Source: an uncultured Bacteroidales bacterium
Lineage (GTDB): Bacteria > Bacteroidota > Bacteroidia > Bacteroidales > UBA932
Assembly (NCBI GenBank): GCA_944325765.1
Contig: CALVBH010000007.1
Span: forward strand, 1-63,771
DNA length: 63,771 bases
Direction: 5' to 3'
A program made the position numbers and the translations under genes. Below, one piece after another: positions 27,904-35,957 of this stretch (within the stretch, counting starts at the first letter, position 1; each line of letters starts with the position of its first letter). The notes under the pieces were generated by a model that was not told where the DNA came from, made no database searches, and worked only from the letters and a program-made list of their open reading frames with translations.

Positions 27904-29127
27904 CTAATCTTCTATTCCTGTGAGAGATTTGATTCTGCGGTAAGAGGAGACCATCTTTTCGTATTCGTACTTCCGTATCCATTCGTTCCTCCGGCCTGTC
28001 CAGTCCCTTATGATTATGGTCTTATGCCTGTCCGACAGCCGCCCCGGCAGTGAACACCAGGTGAAAGTGAATTCGGGCAGGATTTCCGTTATTTCGCCCC
28101 AGGCGTTGCGGACAAGTTTCATTTCCAGCATCAGTCCTGTCTGCGTGTCGGCCGCGCTCATGTTCGAAATGATATTGCCTAATGAGTATATGACCGGCAC
28201 GGCTGATGTGGCAGTGCGGATTACGGATGTATCCTGCACTACATGGGGGTGAGTCCCCACTATGAGGTCCGCTCCGTTTTCAGCCAGCCATACTGCCAGC
28301 TCCTCCTGCTGTCGGGAGTGCGCGGTGCGGTATTCTTCTCCCCAGTGGGGAAGGACTACGATGAAGTCTGCTCCTGCGGCACCGGCCCTGTCCATAGCCC
28401 TGAGAATATCCTCCCGGTCAGTAAGGTTCGTACCCGGAAATTCTTTCCCGATACCGAGATTCGTGCCGTAGGTGAAATTCACGAATGCGAGTTTCAGCCC
28501 TCTGACAGTCACGAAAAGGGGATAGCAGGCGTCTTTTGCCTCTGCATCTTCGGCGCTCCCGGTCATTTTTATGCCGTAATCCCGTTCGAGTGTCCGGTAA
28601 ACGGACAATGTCCGCAGCAGCCCCCGTTCACCCTTGTCCAAAATATGGTTGTTGGCCGTCAGGAATATGTCCGTTCCGCACTGTACCAGATATTCGGCGT
28701 ATTCGTCGGGGGCGCTGAAGGCCGGATATCCCGAATAAGGTTCTCCTGCCAGAGTGAATTCCATATTGGCCACCGACAGGTCGGCTGCCCTCAGACGGTC
28801 CCGGATGTCATCGAGACATCCCGAGAAATCGAACGAGCCGTCTCTGCGGGCGTTGTCTATCTGGGCCTGGTGGAGCATGACATCGCCGATGAAGTTCAGG
28901 ACGATGGTGTCGGCATTGTGCCGGCAGGCGGGGAATTTTTCGAAAAGGCTGAAAAGAAGCGCCCTGTCCCGGATTCCGGGCGATTCCCGGGGCGTGGCGG
29001 AAACGGCCGGAAAGGCGGCTGACATGCAGAACAGCGCCGCCGGCAAAACGCTCCGGCGGATAATCGCAAGGACTGTCCCGCCGGGCTTACCTTCCATTTT
29101 CGGCAGGGAATTCATAGAGTGTAGCAT
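27904..29127 (-). CDS. CapA-type metallophosphatase-fold protein, exported
   Basis: 407 residues from the longest start. The PGA-cap/CapA domain spans about 75-340 with metal-site motifs NFIGDVMLH, NNHILDKG, LPHWGEEY and GTHPHVVQD. A hydrophobic segment near 25-44 is a signal peptide or anchor. CapA relatives take part in poly-gamma-glutamate capsule synthesis, but without capB/capC nearby the role is open; it may be another cell-envelope hydrolase. The first ATG (29127, GGAG upstream) overlaps the end of the DUF389 gene by 41 bases; ATG 29115 or 29097 would give shorter leaders and are alternatives. It is cotranscribed with its neighbours. Confidence 0.82.
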   Translation of the reverse strand: MLHSMNSLPKMEGKPGGTVLAIIRRSVLPAALFCMSAAFPAVSATPRESPGIRDRALLFSLFEKFPACRHNADTIVLNFIGDVMLHQAQIDNARRDGSFDFSGCLDDIRDRLRAADLSVANMEFTLAGEPYSGYPAFSAPDEYAEYLVQCGTDIFLTANNHILDKGERGLLRTLSVYRTLERDYGIKMTGSAEDAEAKDACYPLFVTVRGLKLAFVNFTYGTNLGIGKEFPGTNLTDREDILRAMDRAGAAGADFIVVLPHWGEEYRTAHSRQQEELAVWLAENGADLIVGTHPHVVQDTSVIRTATSAVPVIYSLGNIISNMSAADTQTGLMLEMKLVRNAWGEITEILPEFTFTWCSLPGRLSDRHKTIIIRDWTGRRNEWIRKYEYEKMVSSYRRIKSLTGIED

Positions 29128-30439
29128 TTTCGACTCCGAGCCTGATTTTCAGCCAGTTGGTAAACCTGTGCCTCTGTTCCTGACTCAGAGGGCGTTTCAT
29201 CCGGACTATGGCTACCACGCCATCGGTCCTGGACAGGCTGTCTGTCTTGACTTCAGCACCTCTGGCGATGGAGAGGGAGGCTATGTCCGGGTATTGGTTC
29301 AAGGCTTCCCTGGTAATCTGGATGTATGGAATGTCGCTTTCGTGAAGATGCCGGAGTTCTTCTTCCAGTTTTTTGATTTCAGCCTCCCTTCTGGTGATTT
29401 CGCTGTCTGACCTTTCATAGATGCTTTTCAGTATTTCGGCTTCGTTGCTGCCTTCCACGAGGGCATGCTCCCTGATGATGACCTGTTCGGGCTTTAGACC
29501 GAATTCCTTGGCAGACTCGATGAAGTTGTTCTTGTCAGTGGAGCTGAGAGGCTCTCCCGTGAAATAGACTTCTACCTTGGACCCTTTCCGGTGCTCTATC
29601 CGGTAATCCATGATATAACCGGAGTACAGGTTCCTGTTCGCGCTGATGAATTCCGAAACCGTCTGGTTGAAAGTGTTTTCCCTGATCATGACGATGGCGG
29701 ACCAGATACTCGGCACGATGACTATGACCGTGACTATGGTTATGATTCTGCGCGACCTCTTCGCGTCCCTGGCGTCCTTGTACTCGTACTGTTCGAATTT
29801 CATGTACTTGACGGTCAGGTAGGTGGCGAGTATGATGAATATGCAGTTTATGGTGAAGAGGTACAATGCGCCGATAAAGTAGACCAGATTGCCGTTGGCA
29901 AGTCCGAATCCGGCCGTGCAGAGCGGAGGCATAAGTGCCGTGGCTATGGCGACCCCGGAGAAAACGGTGCCCTTTTCCTTCCGGCAGACTTCGAATATGC
30001 CTGCGAATCCGCCGAAAAGCGCTATGAGGACATCGTATATGGTCGGATTCGTCCTGGCCAGCAGTTCCGTCGGGTTGGAGAGGTTGAGAGGGGTGATGAG
30101 AAAATAGAGGAGCGACGCCACTATGCTTATCCCCATCATCACGAGGATGTTCTTCAGGGATGACTTCAGCAACCCCATGTCGTTGATGCCCAGACCGAGT
30201 CCGATGCCCAGGACCGGACCGAGCAGAGGCGAGATCAGCATCGCACCGATGATGACCGGAATGGAGTTGACATTCAGTCCGACGGAAGCGATGATGATGG
30301 AGAAAAAGAGAATCCAGACGTTCGGTCCCTTGAAATAAATGCTGCCGCGTATGGATTTTTCCGCAGCCGCGATATCTATGTGGTCGGACAGATTCGTGAT
30401 GGAACGGATCTGCGCCTGAAGGTTTTTCCAGAATGACAT
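29087..30439 (-). CDS. DUF389 membrane protein
   Basis: 450 residues. At least six membrane segments lie in the first 260 residues with the family motifs IIGAMLISPLLGPVLGIGLGLG and SGVAIATALMPPLCTAGFGLA. A soluble C-terminal part follows, with a charged helical stretch (EAEIKKLEEELRHL, about 345-360). The biochemical role of DUF389 is not known to me; the repeated Gly/Pro-rich membrane motifs suggest a transporter. First gene of the leftward DUF389-capA-phoH group, with its own -7 box set against that of the aldehyde dehydrogenase gene. Confidence 0.9.
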   Translation of the reverse strand: MSFWKNLQAQIRSITNLSDHIDIAAAEKSIRGSIYFKGPNVWILFFSIIIASVGLNVNSIPVIIGAMLISPLLGPVLGIGLGLGINDMGLLKSSLKNILVMMGISIVASLLYFLITPLNLSNPTELLARTNPTIYDVLIALFGGFAGIFEVCRKEKGTVFSGVAIATALMPPLCTAGFGLANGNLVYFIGALYLFTINCIFIILATYLTVKYMKFEQYEYKDARDAKRSRRIITIVTVIVIVPSIWSAIVMIRENTFNQTVSEFISANRNLYSGYIMDYRIEHRKGSKVEVYFTGEPLSSTDKNNFIESAKEFGLKPEQVIIREHALVEGSNEAEILKSIYERSDSEITRREAEIKKLEEELRHLHESDIPYIQITREALNQYPDIASLSIARGAEVKTDSLSRTDGVVAIVRMKRPLSQEQRHRFTNWLKIRLGVENATLYEFPAENGR

Positions 30440-30466
30440 GTCACATCAGTGCTATTTATTTCATTA

Positions 30467-30474
30467 CAAACATA
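30467..30474 (-). promoter_or_regulatory. -7 box of the DUF389 gene (TATGTTTG)
   Basis: Exact TAnnTTTG on the minus strand, 27 bases before the start codon and only 11 bases from the opposing -7 box at 30486. Confidence 0.55.
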
Positions 30475-30485
30475 CGCAAAACTTT

Positions 30486-30493
30486 TATATTTG
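30486..30493 (+). promoter_or_regulatory. -7 box of the aldehyde dehydrogenase gene (TATATTTG)
   Basis: Exact TAnnTTTG, 31 bases before ATG 30525, back to back with the DUF389 promoter. Confidence 0.55.
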
Positions 30494-30524
30494 CATAGGA
30501 TAAAATAATGCCGACAGGAACAAT

Positions 30525-31919
30525 ATGCAGACTAAGGAATTGCTGCTAAAGCAGAAAGAGTTTTTCGGGACGGGGGCCACGCTGGATGCCGGTTTCCGCA
30601 GGAAGGCGTTGGAGAGACTGGACAGGGCTGTCCGGGAGAGCGAGGAAGAAATCATTGCCGCATTGGCGGAAGACCTGGGGAAGTGCAGGACCGAGGCTTA
30701 TATGACTGAAATCGGAATGGCGCTGTCGGAAATACGGTGTGCGATTAAAAACGTCGCGAAATGGTCGTCGCCCCGCAGGGTCCGCACACCGCTCGCCCAG
30801 TTCCCCGCCAAAAGCCGTATTTTTCCGGAGCCTTACGGCAATGTCCTGATAATGAGCCCGTGGAACTATCCGTTTCTGCTCTGCATCTCTCCTCTTGCCA
30901 GCGCCATAGCTGCCGGCAATACCGTCATACTCAAACCGAGCGCCTATTCTCCGGCGACTTCTTCTGTCACAGGAAAAATCCTCGGAAGGTCATTCCCGGA
31001 CGAATACATCGGAGTGGTGGAAGGGGGCAGGGAGGTGAATTCCGATCTTCTGGAGATGAAGTTCGACTATATATTCTTTACGGGAAGCAAAAGTGTGGGA
31101 CGGCTCGTGATGGAAAAGGCTGCCAGGCATCTGACTCCGGTAACTCTGGAACTCGGAGGGAAAAGCCCTGTCATAGTCGATGAGACGGCCGATATGGAAG
31201 TGTCCGCCGCCAGAATCGTATTCGGGAAATTCCTGAACTGCGGACAGACCTGCGTGGCTCCGGATTATGTGCTCGTTCACCGGAGCGTTATGGACCGGTT
31301 CTTGGAAGCCTGCGGAAGGGAAATAACCCGCATGTACGGAACAGACCCCGTATCGGCTCCGGATTACGGAAAAATCGTGAACCGGAAACATTTCGACAGG
31401 CTGTGCGGTATGATGAAGGAGGTGGAGCGGAACTGCGTTTTCGGAGGACTTTCCGATGCCGGACGTCTGAAAATCTCGCCATCCGTCTACAATATGGGGG
31501 ATATTGCCGGTCTGTCCTGCGGAAACCCGCTGATTATGCAGGAGGAAATTTTCGGACCGCTGATGCCGGTCCTTGCATACGATGACCTGGAAGAAGTCAT
31601 CCGTTATGTCGACAGCCGTCCGCGCCCGCTTGCGGTTTATGTCTTTACGCGCAAGGCAGGAAACAGGAAACTTCTGACAGAAAGACTGCATTTCGGGGGC
31701 GGCTGCGTGAACGATACGATTATTCATCTGGCTTCCGGACATCTGCCTTTCGGAGGCGTCGGTGAAAGCGGAATGGGACATTATCACGGAAAATTCGGCT
31801 TCGAGACTTTCTCTCACCTTAAAAGCGTCGTCGACAAGCCTTTCCGTCCGGACCTTCCGATGCGGTACAGACCCTATACGGCTGCCAGGGAAAAAATCAT
31901 ACGCCTTTTTATGAAATAA
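30525..31919 (+). CDS. NAD(P)-dependent aldehyde dehydrogenase, class 3 type
   Basis: 464 residues, the short class-3 length. It oxidises aldehydes to carboxylic acids with NAD(P) in the cytoplasm. Visible motifs are SPWNYPFLL and KPSAYSPATS (cofactor site), FFTGSKSVGRLV, LELGGKSPVIV with general base Glu209, NCGQTCVAPDY with nucleophile Cys243, and EEIFGPLMPV. The C-terminal LPFGGVGESGMGHYHGKFGFETFSH is typical of class 3. Substrate unknown. It heads a rightward group with rlmN, plpD-like, recX and DUF4954, although rlmN has its own -7 box right after its stop. Confidence 0.93.
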   Translation: MQTKELLLKQKEFFGTGATLDAGFRRKALERLDRAVRESEEEIIAALAEDLGKCRTEAYMTEIGMALSEIRCAIKNVAKWSSPRRVRTPLAQFPAKSRIFPEPYGNVLIMSPWNYPFLLCISPLASAIAAGNTVILKPSAYSPATSSVTGKILGRSFPDEYIGVVEGGREVNSDLLEMKFDYIFFTGSKSVGRLVMEKAARHLTPVTLELGGKSPVIVDETADMEVSAARIVFGKFLNCGQTCVAPDYVLVHRSVMDRFLEACGREITRMYGTDPVSAPDYGKIVNRKHFDRLCGMMKEVERNCVFGGLSDAGRLKISPSVYNMGDIAGLSCGNPLIMQEEIFGPLMPVLAYDDLEEVIRYVDSRPRPLAVYVFTRKAGNRKLLTERLHFGGGCVNDTIIHLASGHLPFGGVGESGMGHYHGKFGFETFSHLKSVVDKPFRPDLPMRYRPYTAAREKIIRLFMK

Positions 31920-31923
31920 ATTT

Positions 31924-31931
31924 TACCTTTG
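31924..31931 (+). promoter_or_regulatory. -7 box of rlmN (TACCTTTG)
   Basis: Exact TAnnTTTG. It lies one base before an in-frame ATG at 31933, so a transcript from here would start near 31938, inside the longer reading frame; this favours the ATG at 31957. Confidence 0.55.
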
Positions 31932-31956
31932 TATGGACAGGGTAACCGAACGAAAG

Positions 31957-33042
31957 ATGAAGACAAGACTTCTCGGAAAGACTCCGGACGAATTGAAAGA
32001 GATAGCGGCGGAGGCCGGGCTTCCGGCATTTGCCGCCGGACAGATGGCGCAGTGGATGTATGTGAAGAAGGTCCGCTCTCTCGACGAGATGACGAATATT
32101 TCGAAGGAAGGCCGCAGAAGACTTTCCGAAAAGTACGAGGTGGGCGTAACCGGGTATTCCGGCATGCAGGTATCCGCGGACGGCACGAAAAAGTATCTTT
32201 TCCCAGTCGCATGCACGAAGATGAGAGGACTGGCTCTTGCCGACAGGGGCGGGGTTCCGGAAGAAAGTCTCGAACACGGCGCAGTAGAGGCCGTGATGAT
32301 TCCCGATGATGACCGCGCTACGCTATGCGTATCTTCCCAGTCCGGCTGCAGGATGGGCTGCAGATTCTGCATGACGGGCCGCCAGGGCTTTCATGGACAT
32401 CTTTCCGCAGCCGATATCCTTTCCCAGTTCATATCGGCGGACGAATCCGACAGGCTTACGAATGCCGTGTTCATGGGTATGGGGGAGCCTCTCGACAACT
32501 ATGACAACGTGATGAGGGCCATCGAAGTCCTGACTGCCGGCTGGGGTTTCGGCTGGAGTCCGAAACGTATCACTGTTTCTACCATAGGAGTCCTGCCGGC
32601 GTTGAAAAAATATCTCGACGAATCGCGCTGCCACCTGGCCGTCAGCCTTCACAGTCCGTTTCCTGATGAAAGGCTCTCGATGATGCCTGCCGAAAAGGCT
32701 TTCGGTATGGAAGAAATACTGGATCTCGTCAGACAATACGACTTTACCGGACAGAGGCGCGTAAGTTTCGAATATACGATGTTTGCCGGTTTCAATGACA
32801 GTATCCGCCACGCTGACGCGCTAAGCCGGCTGCTCCGGGGACTGGAATGCCGGGTGAACCTCATACGCTTCCACAGAATCCCGGATTTCCCTTACGGCTG
32901 TCCTCCGGACATCGTTATCAGGCGTTTCCAGGAGCGGCTGAACGCCAACGGCATCGTCGCGACAGTCAGGGCATCGCGCGGTGAAGACATACTGGCCGCC
33001 TGCGGAATGCTGGCCGGACGGCACGGCTCCGGTGCGGAATAA
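31957..33042 (+). CDS. rlmN: dual-specificity 23S rRNA/tRNA adenine C2 methyltransferase RlmN
   Basis: 361 residues. A radical SAM enzyme that methylates A2503 of 23S rRNA and A37 of some tRNAs. The iron-sulfur cysteines are Cys131, Cys135 and Cys138 in CRMGCRFC, MGMGEPLDNYD is the SAM-binding GEP motif, and Cys349 in DILAACGML is the methyl-carrying cysteine. The frame is open 8 codons upstream to ATG 31933, but that ATG abuts the -7 box, so the MKTRLLGKTPDEL start was preferred. The plpD-like gene follows by 9 bases. Confidence 0.93.
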   Translation: MKTRLLGKTPDELKEIAAEAGLPAFAAGQMAQWMYVKKVRSLDEMTNISKEGRRRLSEKYEVGVTGYSGMQVSADGTKKYLFPVACTKMRGLALADRGGVPEESLEHGAVEAVMIPDDDRATLCVSSQSGCRMGCRFCMTGRQGFHGHLSAADILSQFISADESDRLTNAVFMGMGEPLDNYDNVMRAIEVLTAGWGFGWSPKRITVSTIGVLPALKKYLDESRCHLAVSLHSPFPDERLSMMPAEKAFGMEEILDLVRQYDFTGQRRVSFEYTMFAGFNDSIRHADALSRLLRGLECRVNLIRFHRIPDFPYGCPPDIVIRRFQERLNANGIVATVRASRGEDILAACGMLAGRHGSGAE

Positions 33043-33051
33043 AGGATAATT

Positions 33052-35457
33052 ATGAGAAAACTGCTGATATCCATATTCTTTCTGATACCGGTCATGGTTT
33101 ATGCCAATGATCAGTCCCCGGTCTCGTACCCGTACACGAGGGCCGATTCCCTCTCCATATCCGAAATCCGCAGCCGGATGGATGAAATACGGAAGGAAAG
33201 GCCGGCTGTCGCACTGGTCCTGAGCGGCGGAGGGGCGAAAGGGGCGGCGCAGATAGGCGTGATGCAGTACCTCGAATCCATCGGCATGCCCGTAGATATG
33301 GTTCTGGGTACCAGCATGGGCGGTCTGATAGGAGGAATCTATGCTCTGGGCTATACTGCGGACCAGATAGATTCCATCATACGTACTGTGGACTGGACTA
33401 TGGCTATGAGCGACGACGTGCCGAGAAACTACATTTCATACGCCGAGACCAAATACAAGGAAAAATACCTCCTGTCGATACCGTTCTATTACGATACAGA
33501 ATATTACAGGGCCCTGCTGGAGGACGAGATGAAATACGTGGACACGAAACGCCATGACGACCCCATAGCTCTGGGAGCGGATTCGAAGACATCCGGAGAA
33601 TCCGTCAGGAACAACCTTGTCGGCAGCCTCCCTTCAGGCTACATCTTCGGCCAGAACGTCTACAATCTTATAAACAGTCTCTCTGTCGGTTATCAGGACA
33701 GCATCAGTTTCGCCGGTCTTCCCGTACCTTTCGCGTGCGTGGCCACTGAAATGGTCAGCGGTACGGCCAAATACTGGCTCAGCGGTCATTTCTCTACGGC
33801 GATGCGTTCCACGATGTCCATCCCCGGAGTATTCGCCCCGGTAAAGGTGGACGGCATGGTCCTGGTCGACGGAGGAATGAGGGACAACTATCCTACGGCT
33901 CTGGCGCGGAGTCTCGGGGCCGACATCGTCATAGGGGTGGAAGTGTCCACGGACAGGAAGCAGTACAACGAGATAAACAACATCGGGGACATCATCAGCC
34001 AGGGAATCGATATGCTCGGGCGCTCCGTGTATGAACACAACATGACGCTTGCGGACATCAATATCCATCCCGACCTTCCGGAGTATGACATGATGAGTTT
34101 CGATGCCGGAAGCATAGACGAAATCATCCGGCGCGGCTACGAAGCCGCCGCCCGGAATGGAGACAGGCTGATGGAATTGAAGGCGAAAACCGGAAATGCT
34201 TCCGCGACGCTCCGTAACAGACCTGCCATAGACATAAATATGCGTCCCGTAGTCGTATCCGGAGTGGATATACGCGGGGTAAACGAGAAGGAGAAGGCCA
34301 TACTGATGCGCAGAATCGATATCGAACCCGGCGACAGTGTCAGCAGAACCAGAGTGGAGCATGTGGTGGCCGGTATTTTCGGCACGCAGTGCTATGATTA
34401 TGTCACCTACGAGATGGAAGGAGATGAAGAACCGTTCAATCTGGTCTTCAACTGCAAGCCCGGACCGGTCCACCAGCTGGGAGTCGGGCTTAGGCTCGAT
34501 TCCGAGGAGCTGGTTTCCGTCCTGGTGAATGTGGGTCTGAATGCGCACCGTCTCCAGGGCTCGAAATTCGATTTTACCGGAAGGATAAGCGTGAATCCGT
34601 ATTTCCGTTTCCACTATTTCTACGATGCGCCCAGGATGCCGACCATCAACGCGGCGGCCTCCGTCCGGTGGACCGATATGGACCACCTGCGTTTTCTGGA
34701 CTTTTCATCCGCCCGGATGAACCTGAGTTACCTGAATGTCAGACAGGAATTTTTCCTCTCGAATCTGAAATGGTCGATGATCGATCTGAATGTCGGCCTC
34801 CGGAACGACTGGTACGACGTCCGTTCCGTCATGTCCGAGGGGAATATCTCCGGGGACTATGATCTGGACCAGCTCAGCAACGACTATGTCTCACTGTTCG
34901 CAGATGCCCGCAGCGACAATTTCGATGACGGCTATTTCCCTTCGAAGGGTTATTCCGCCGGACTGTCGTATTCCTGGACGTTTGCAGGTTTCCCGCACAG
35001 GTTCAACAACTTCCATGCAGTCCGGCTGGACGGGAAGGCAGTGGTGCCGTGGGGCGATGTCTTCGCCTTCATACCTTCGGTAAATTGCCGTTTTCTTTTC
35101 GGGCAGGATGTGCCTCTGGCATATATCAACGCGATGGGCGGCACCATAGCGGGACGCTATGCGGACCAGCAGATTCCGTTCGTCGGGATAAACGACATAT
35201 CGGCGGCGCGGAACATACTTACCGTTTTCAGGACAGATTTCAGGTTCAGGGTGGCGAAGAACCATTACATTACGGGCATGATAAACTATGCGCGTGACAG
35301 CAACGAATTCAGCAGTTACGGCAGGGGCCCCGGATATTTCGGAGCAGGGCTCGAATATTCTTTCGATGCATTTTTCGGTCCTGTATCGGCGGATGTCCAC
35401 TGGTCCAGTCTGACCGGGAAGGCAGGGGTCTACATCAATATAGGTTATCATTTTTAG
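33052..35457 (+). CDS. patatin phospholipase fused to POTRA and outer-membrane beta-barrel (PlpD-like)
   Basis: 801 residues. A signal peptide (MRKLLISIFFLIPVMVYA) is followed by a patatin domain (about 50-350) with oxyanion loop LSGGGAKGAA, nucleophile Ser88 in GTSMGG and Asp273 in VDGGM. A single POTRA-like domain (about 395-470) and a C-terminal bacterial surface antigen barrel ending in YINIGYHF complete it. This is the type Vd autotransporter layout: the barrel sits in the outer membrane and the lipase is attached to it. The catalytic dyad is intact, so it is likely a phospholipase. Its partners rlmN and recX give no functional hint. Confidence 0.92.
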   Translation: MRKLLISIFFLIPVMVYANDQSPVSYPYTRADSLSISEIRSRMDEIRKERPAVALVLSGGGAKGAAQIGVMQYLESIGMPVDMVLGTSMGGLIGGIYALGYTADQIDSIIRTVDWTMAMSDDVPRNYISYAETKYKEKYLLSIPFYYDTEYYRALLEDEMKYVDTKRHDDPIALGADSKTSGESVRNNLVGSLPSGYIFGQNVYNLINSLSVGYQDSISFAGLPVPFACVATEMVSGTAKYWLSGHFSTAMRSTMSIPGVFAPVKVDGMVLVDGGMRDNYPTALARSLGADIVIGVEVSTDRKQYNEINNIGDIISQGIDMLGRSVYEHNMTLADINIHPDLPEYDMMSFDAGSIDEIIRRGYEAAARNGDRLMELKAKTGNASATLRNRPAIDINMRPVVVSGVDIRGVNEKEKAILMRRIDIEPGDSVSRTRVEHVVAGIFGTQCYDYVTYEMEGDEEPFNLVFNCKPGPVHQLGVGLRLDSEELVSVLVNVGLNAHRLQGSKFDFTGRISVNPYFRFHYFYDAPRMPTINAAASVRWTDMDHLRFLDFSSARMNLSYLNVRQEFFLSNLKWSMIDLNVGLRNDWYDVRSVMSEGNISGDYDLDQLSNDYVSLFADARSDNFDDGYFPSKGYSAGLSYSWTFAGFPHRFNNFHAVRLDGKAVVPWGDVFAFIPSVNCRFLFGQDVPLAYINAMGGTIAGRYADQQIPFVGINDISAARNILTVFRTDFRFRVAKNHYITGMINYARDSNEFSSYGRGPGYFGAGLEYSFDAFFGPVSADVHWSSLTGKAGVYINIGYHF

Positions 35458-35468
35458 AAGAGTTTCCA

Positions 35469-35948
35469 ATGGCTGGACAGATGGATGCGGAATTCAGGCC
35501 AACGTTAGACAGGATGAAGGCATTGTGCGCGAAGCGCGAGTATTGCGAAGCGGACATAAGGAAAAAACTTTCCGGTTCGCCGGCGGCGGATGAAATCGTG
35601 GATATCCTGAAAAAGGAGAAATTCATCGACGATTCCAGATATGCGAGGGCTTTCGTGCGGGACAAGTCTGCCATTTCAGGATGGGGACGGGTGAAAATCA
35701 GGCAGGCGCTCAGGTCGAAAGGTATAGAAAACGATGCCGTGAACGGGGCGATGGCGGAAATGGACGGGAATCCGGGTCTGGCCAAACTGTCCAGGGCTCT
35801 CGAGACGAAGGCCCGGAGTCTGGCCGATGCACCGGACTGCAGATACAGGCTTCTGAGATTCGCGTTGGGCCGCGGCTTTGAGTACGACGAGGTCAGGGAC
35901 CTGGTGGATGCCGCCGTAGCCGGCCTGAATGACAAGGGAAAAGATTAA
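35469..35948 (+). CDS. recX: regulatory protein RecX
   Basis: 159 residues, normal size. Three RecX three-helix repeats are recognisable, with CAKREYCEADIRKKL, FIDDSRYARAFVRDK and GWGRVKIRQALRSKGI. RecX binds inside RecA filaments and limits recombination; recA is not in the window. It starts 11 bases after the patatin gene and ends 9 bases before the DUF4954 gene, so it is part of the same transcript. Confidence 0.9.
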   Translation: MAGQMDAEFRPTLDRMKALCAKREYCEADIRKKLSGSPAADEIVDILKKEKFIDDSRYARAFVRDKSAISGWGRVKIRQALRSKGIENDAVNGAMAEMDGNPGLAKLSRALETKARSLADAPDCRYRLLRFALGRGFEYDEVRDLVDAAVAGLNDKGKD

Positions 35949-35957
35949 GGAACGAAT

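Noticed and set aside
27904-29127. Poly-gamma-glutamate capsule locus
   Set aside because: Only a CapA-like gene is present, without capB or capC; neighbours are DUF389 and phoH.
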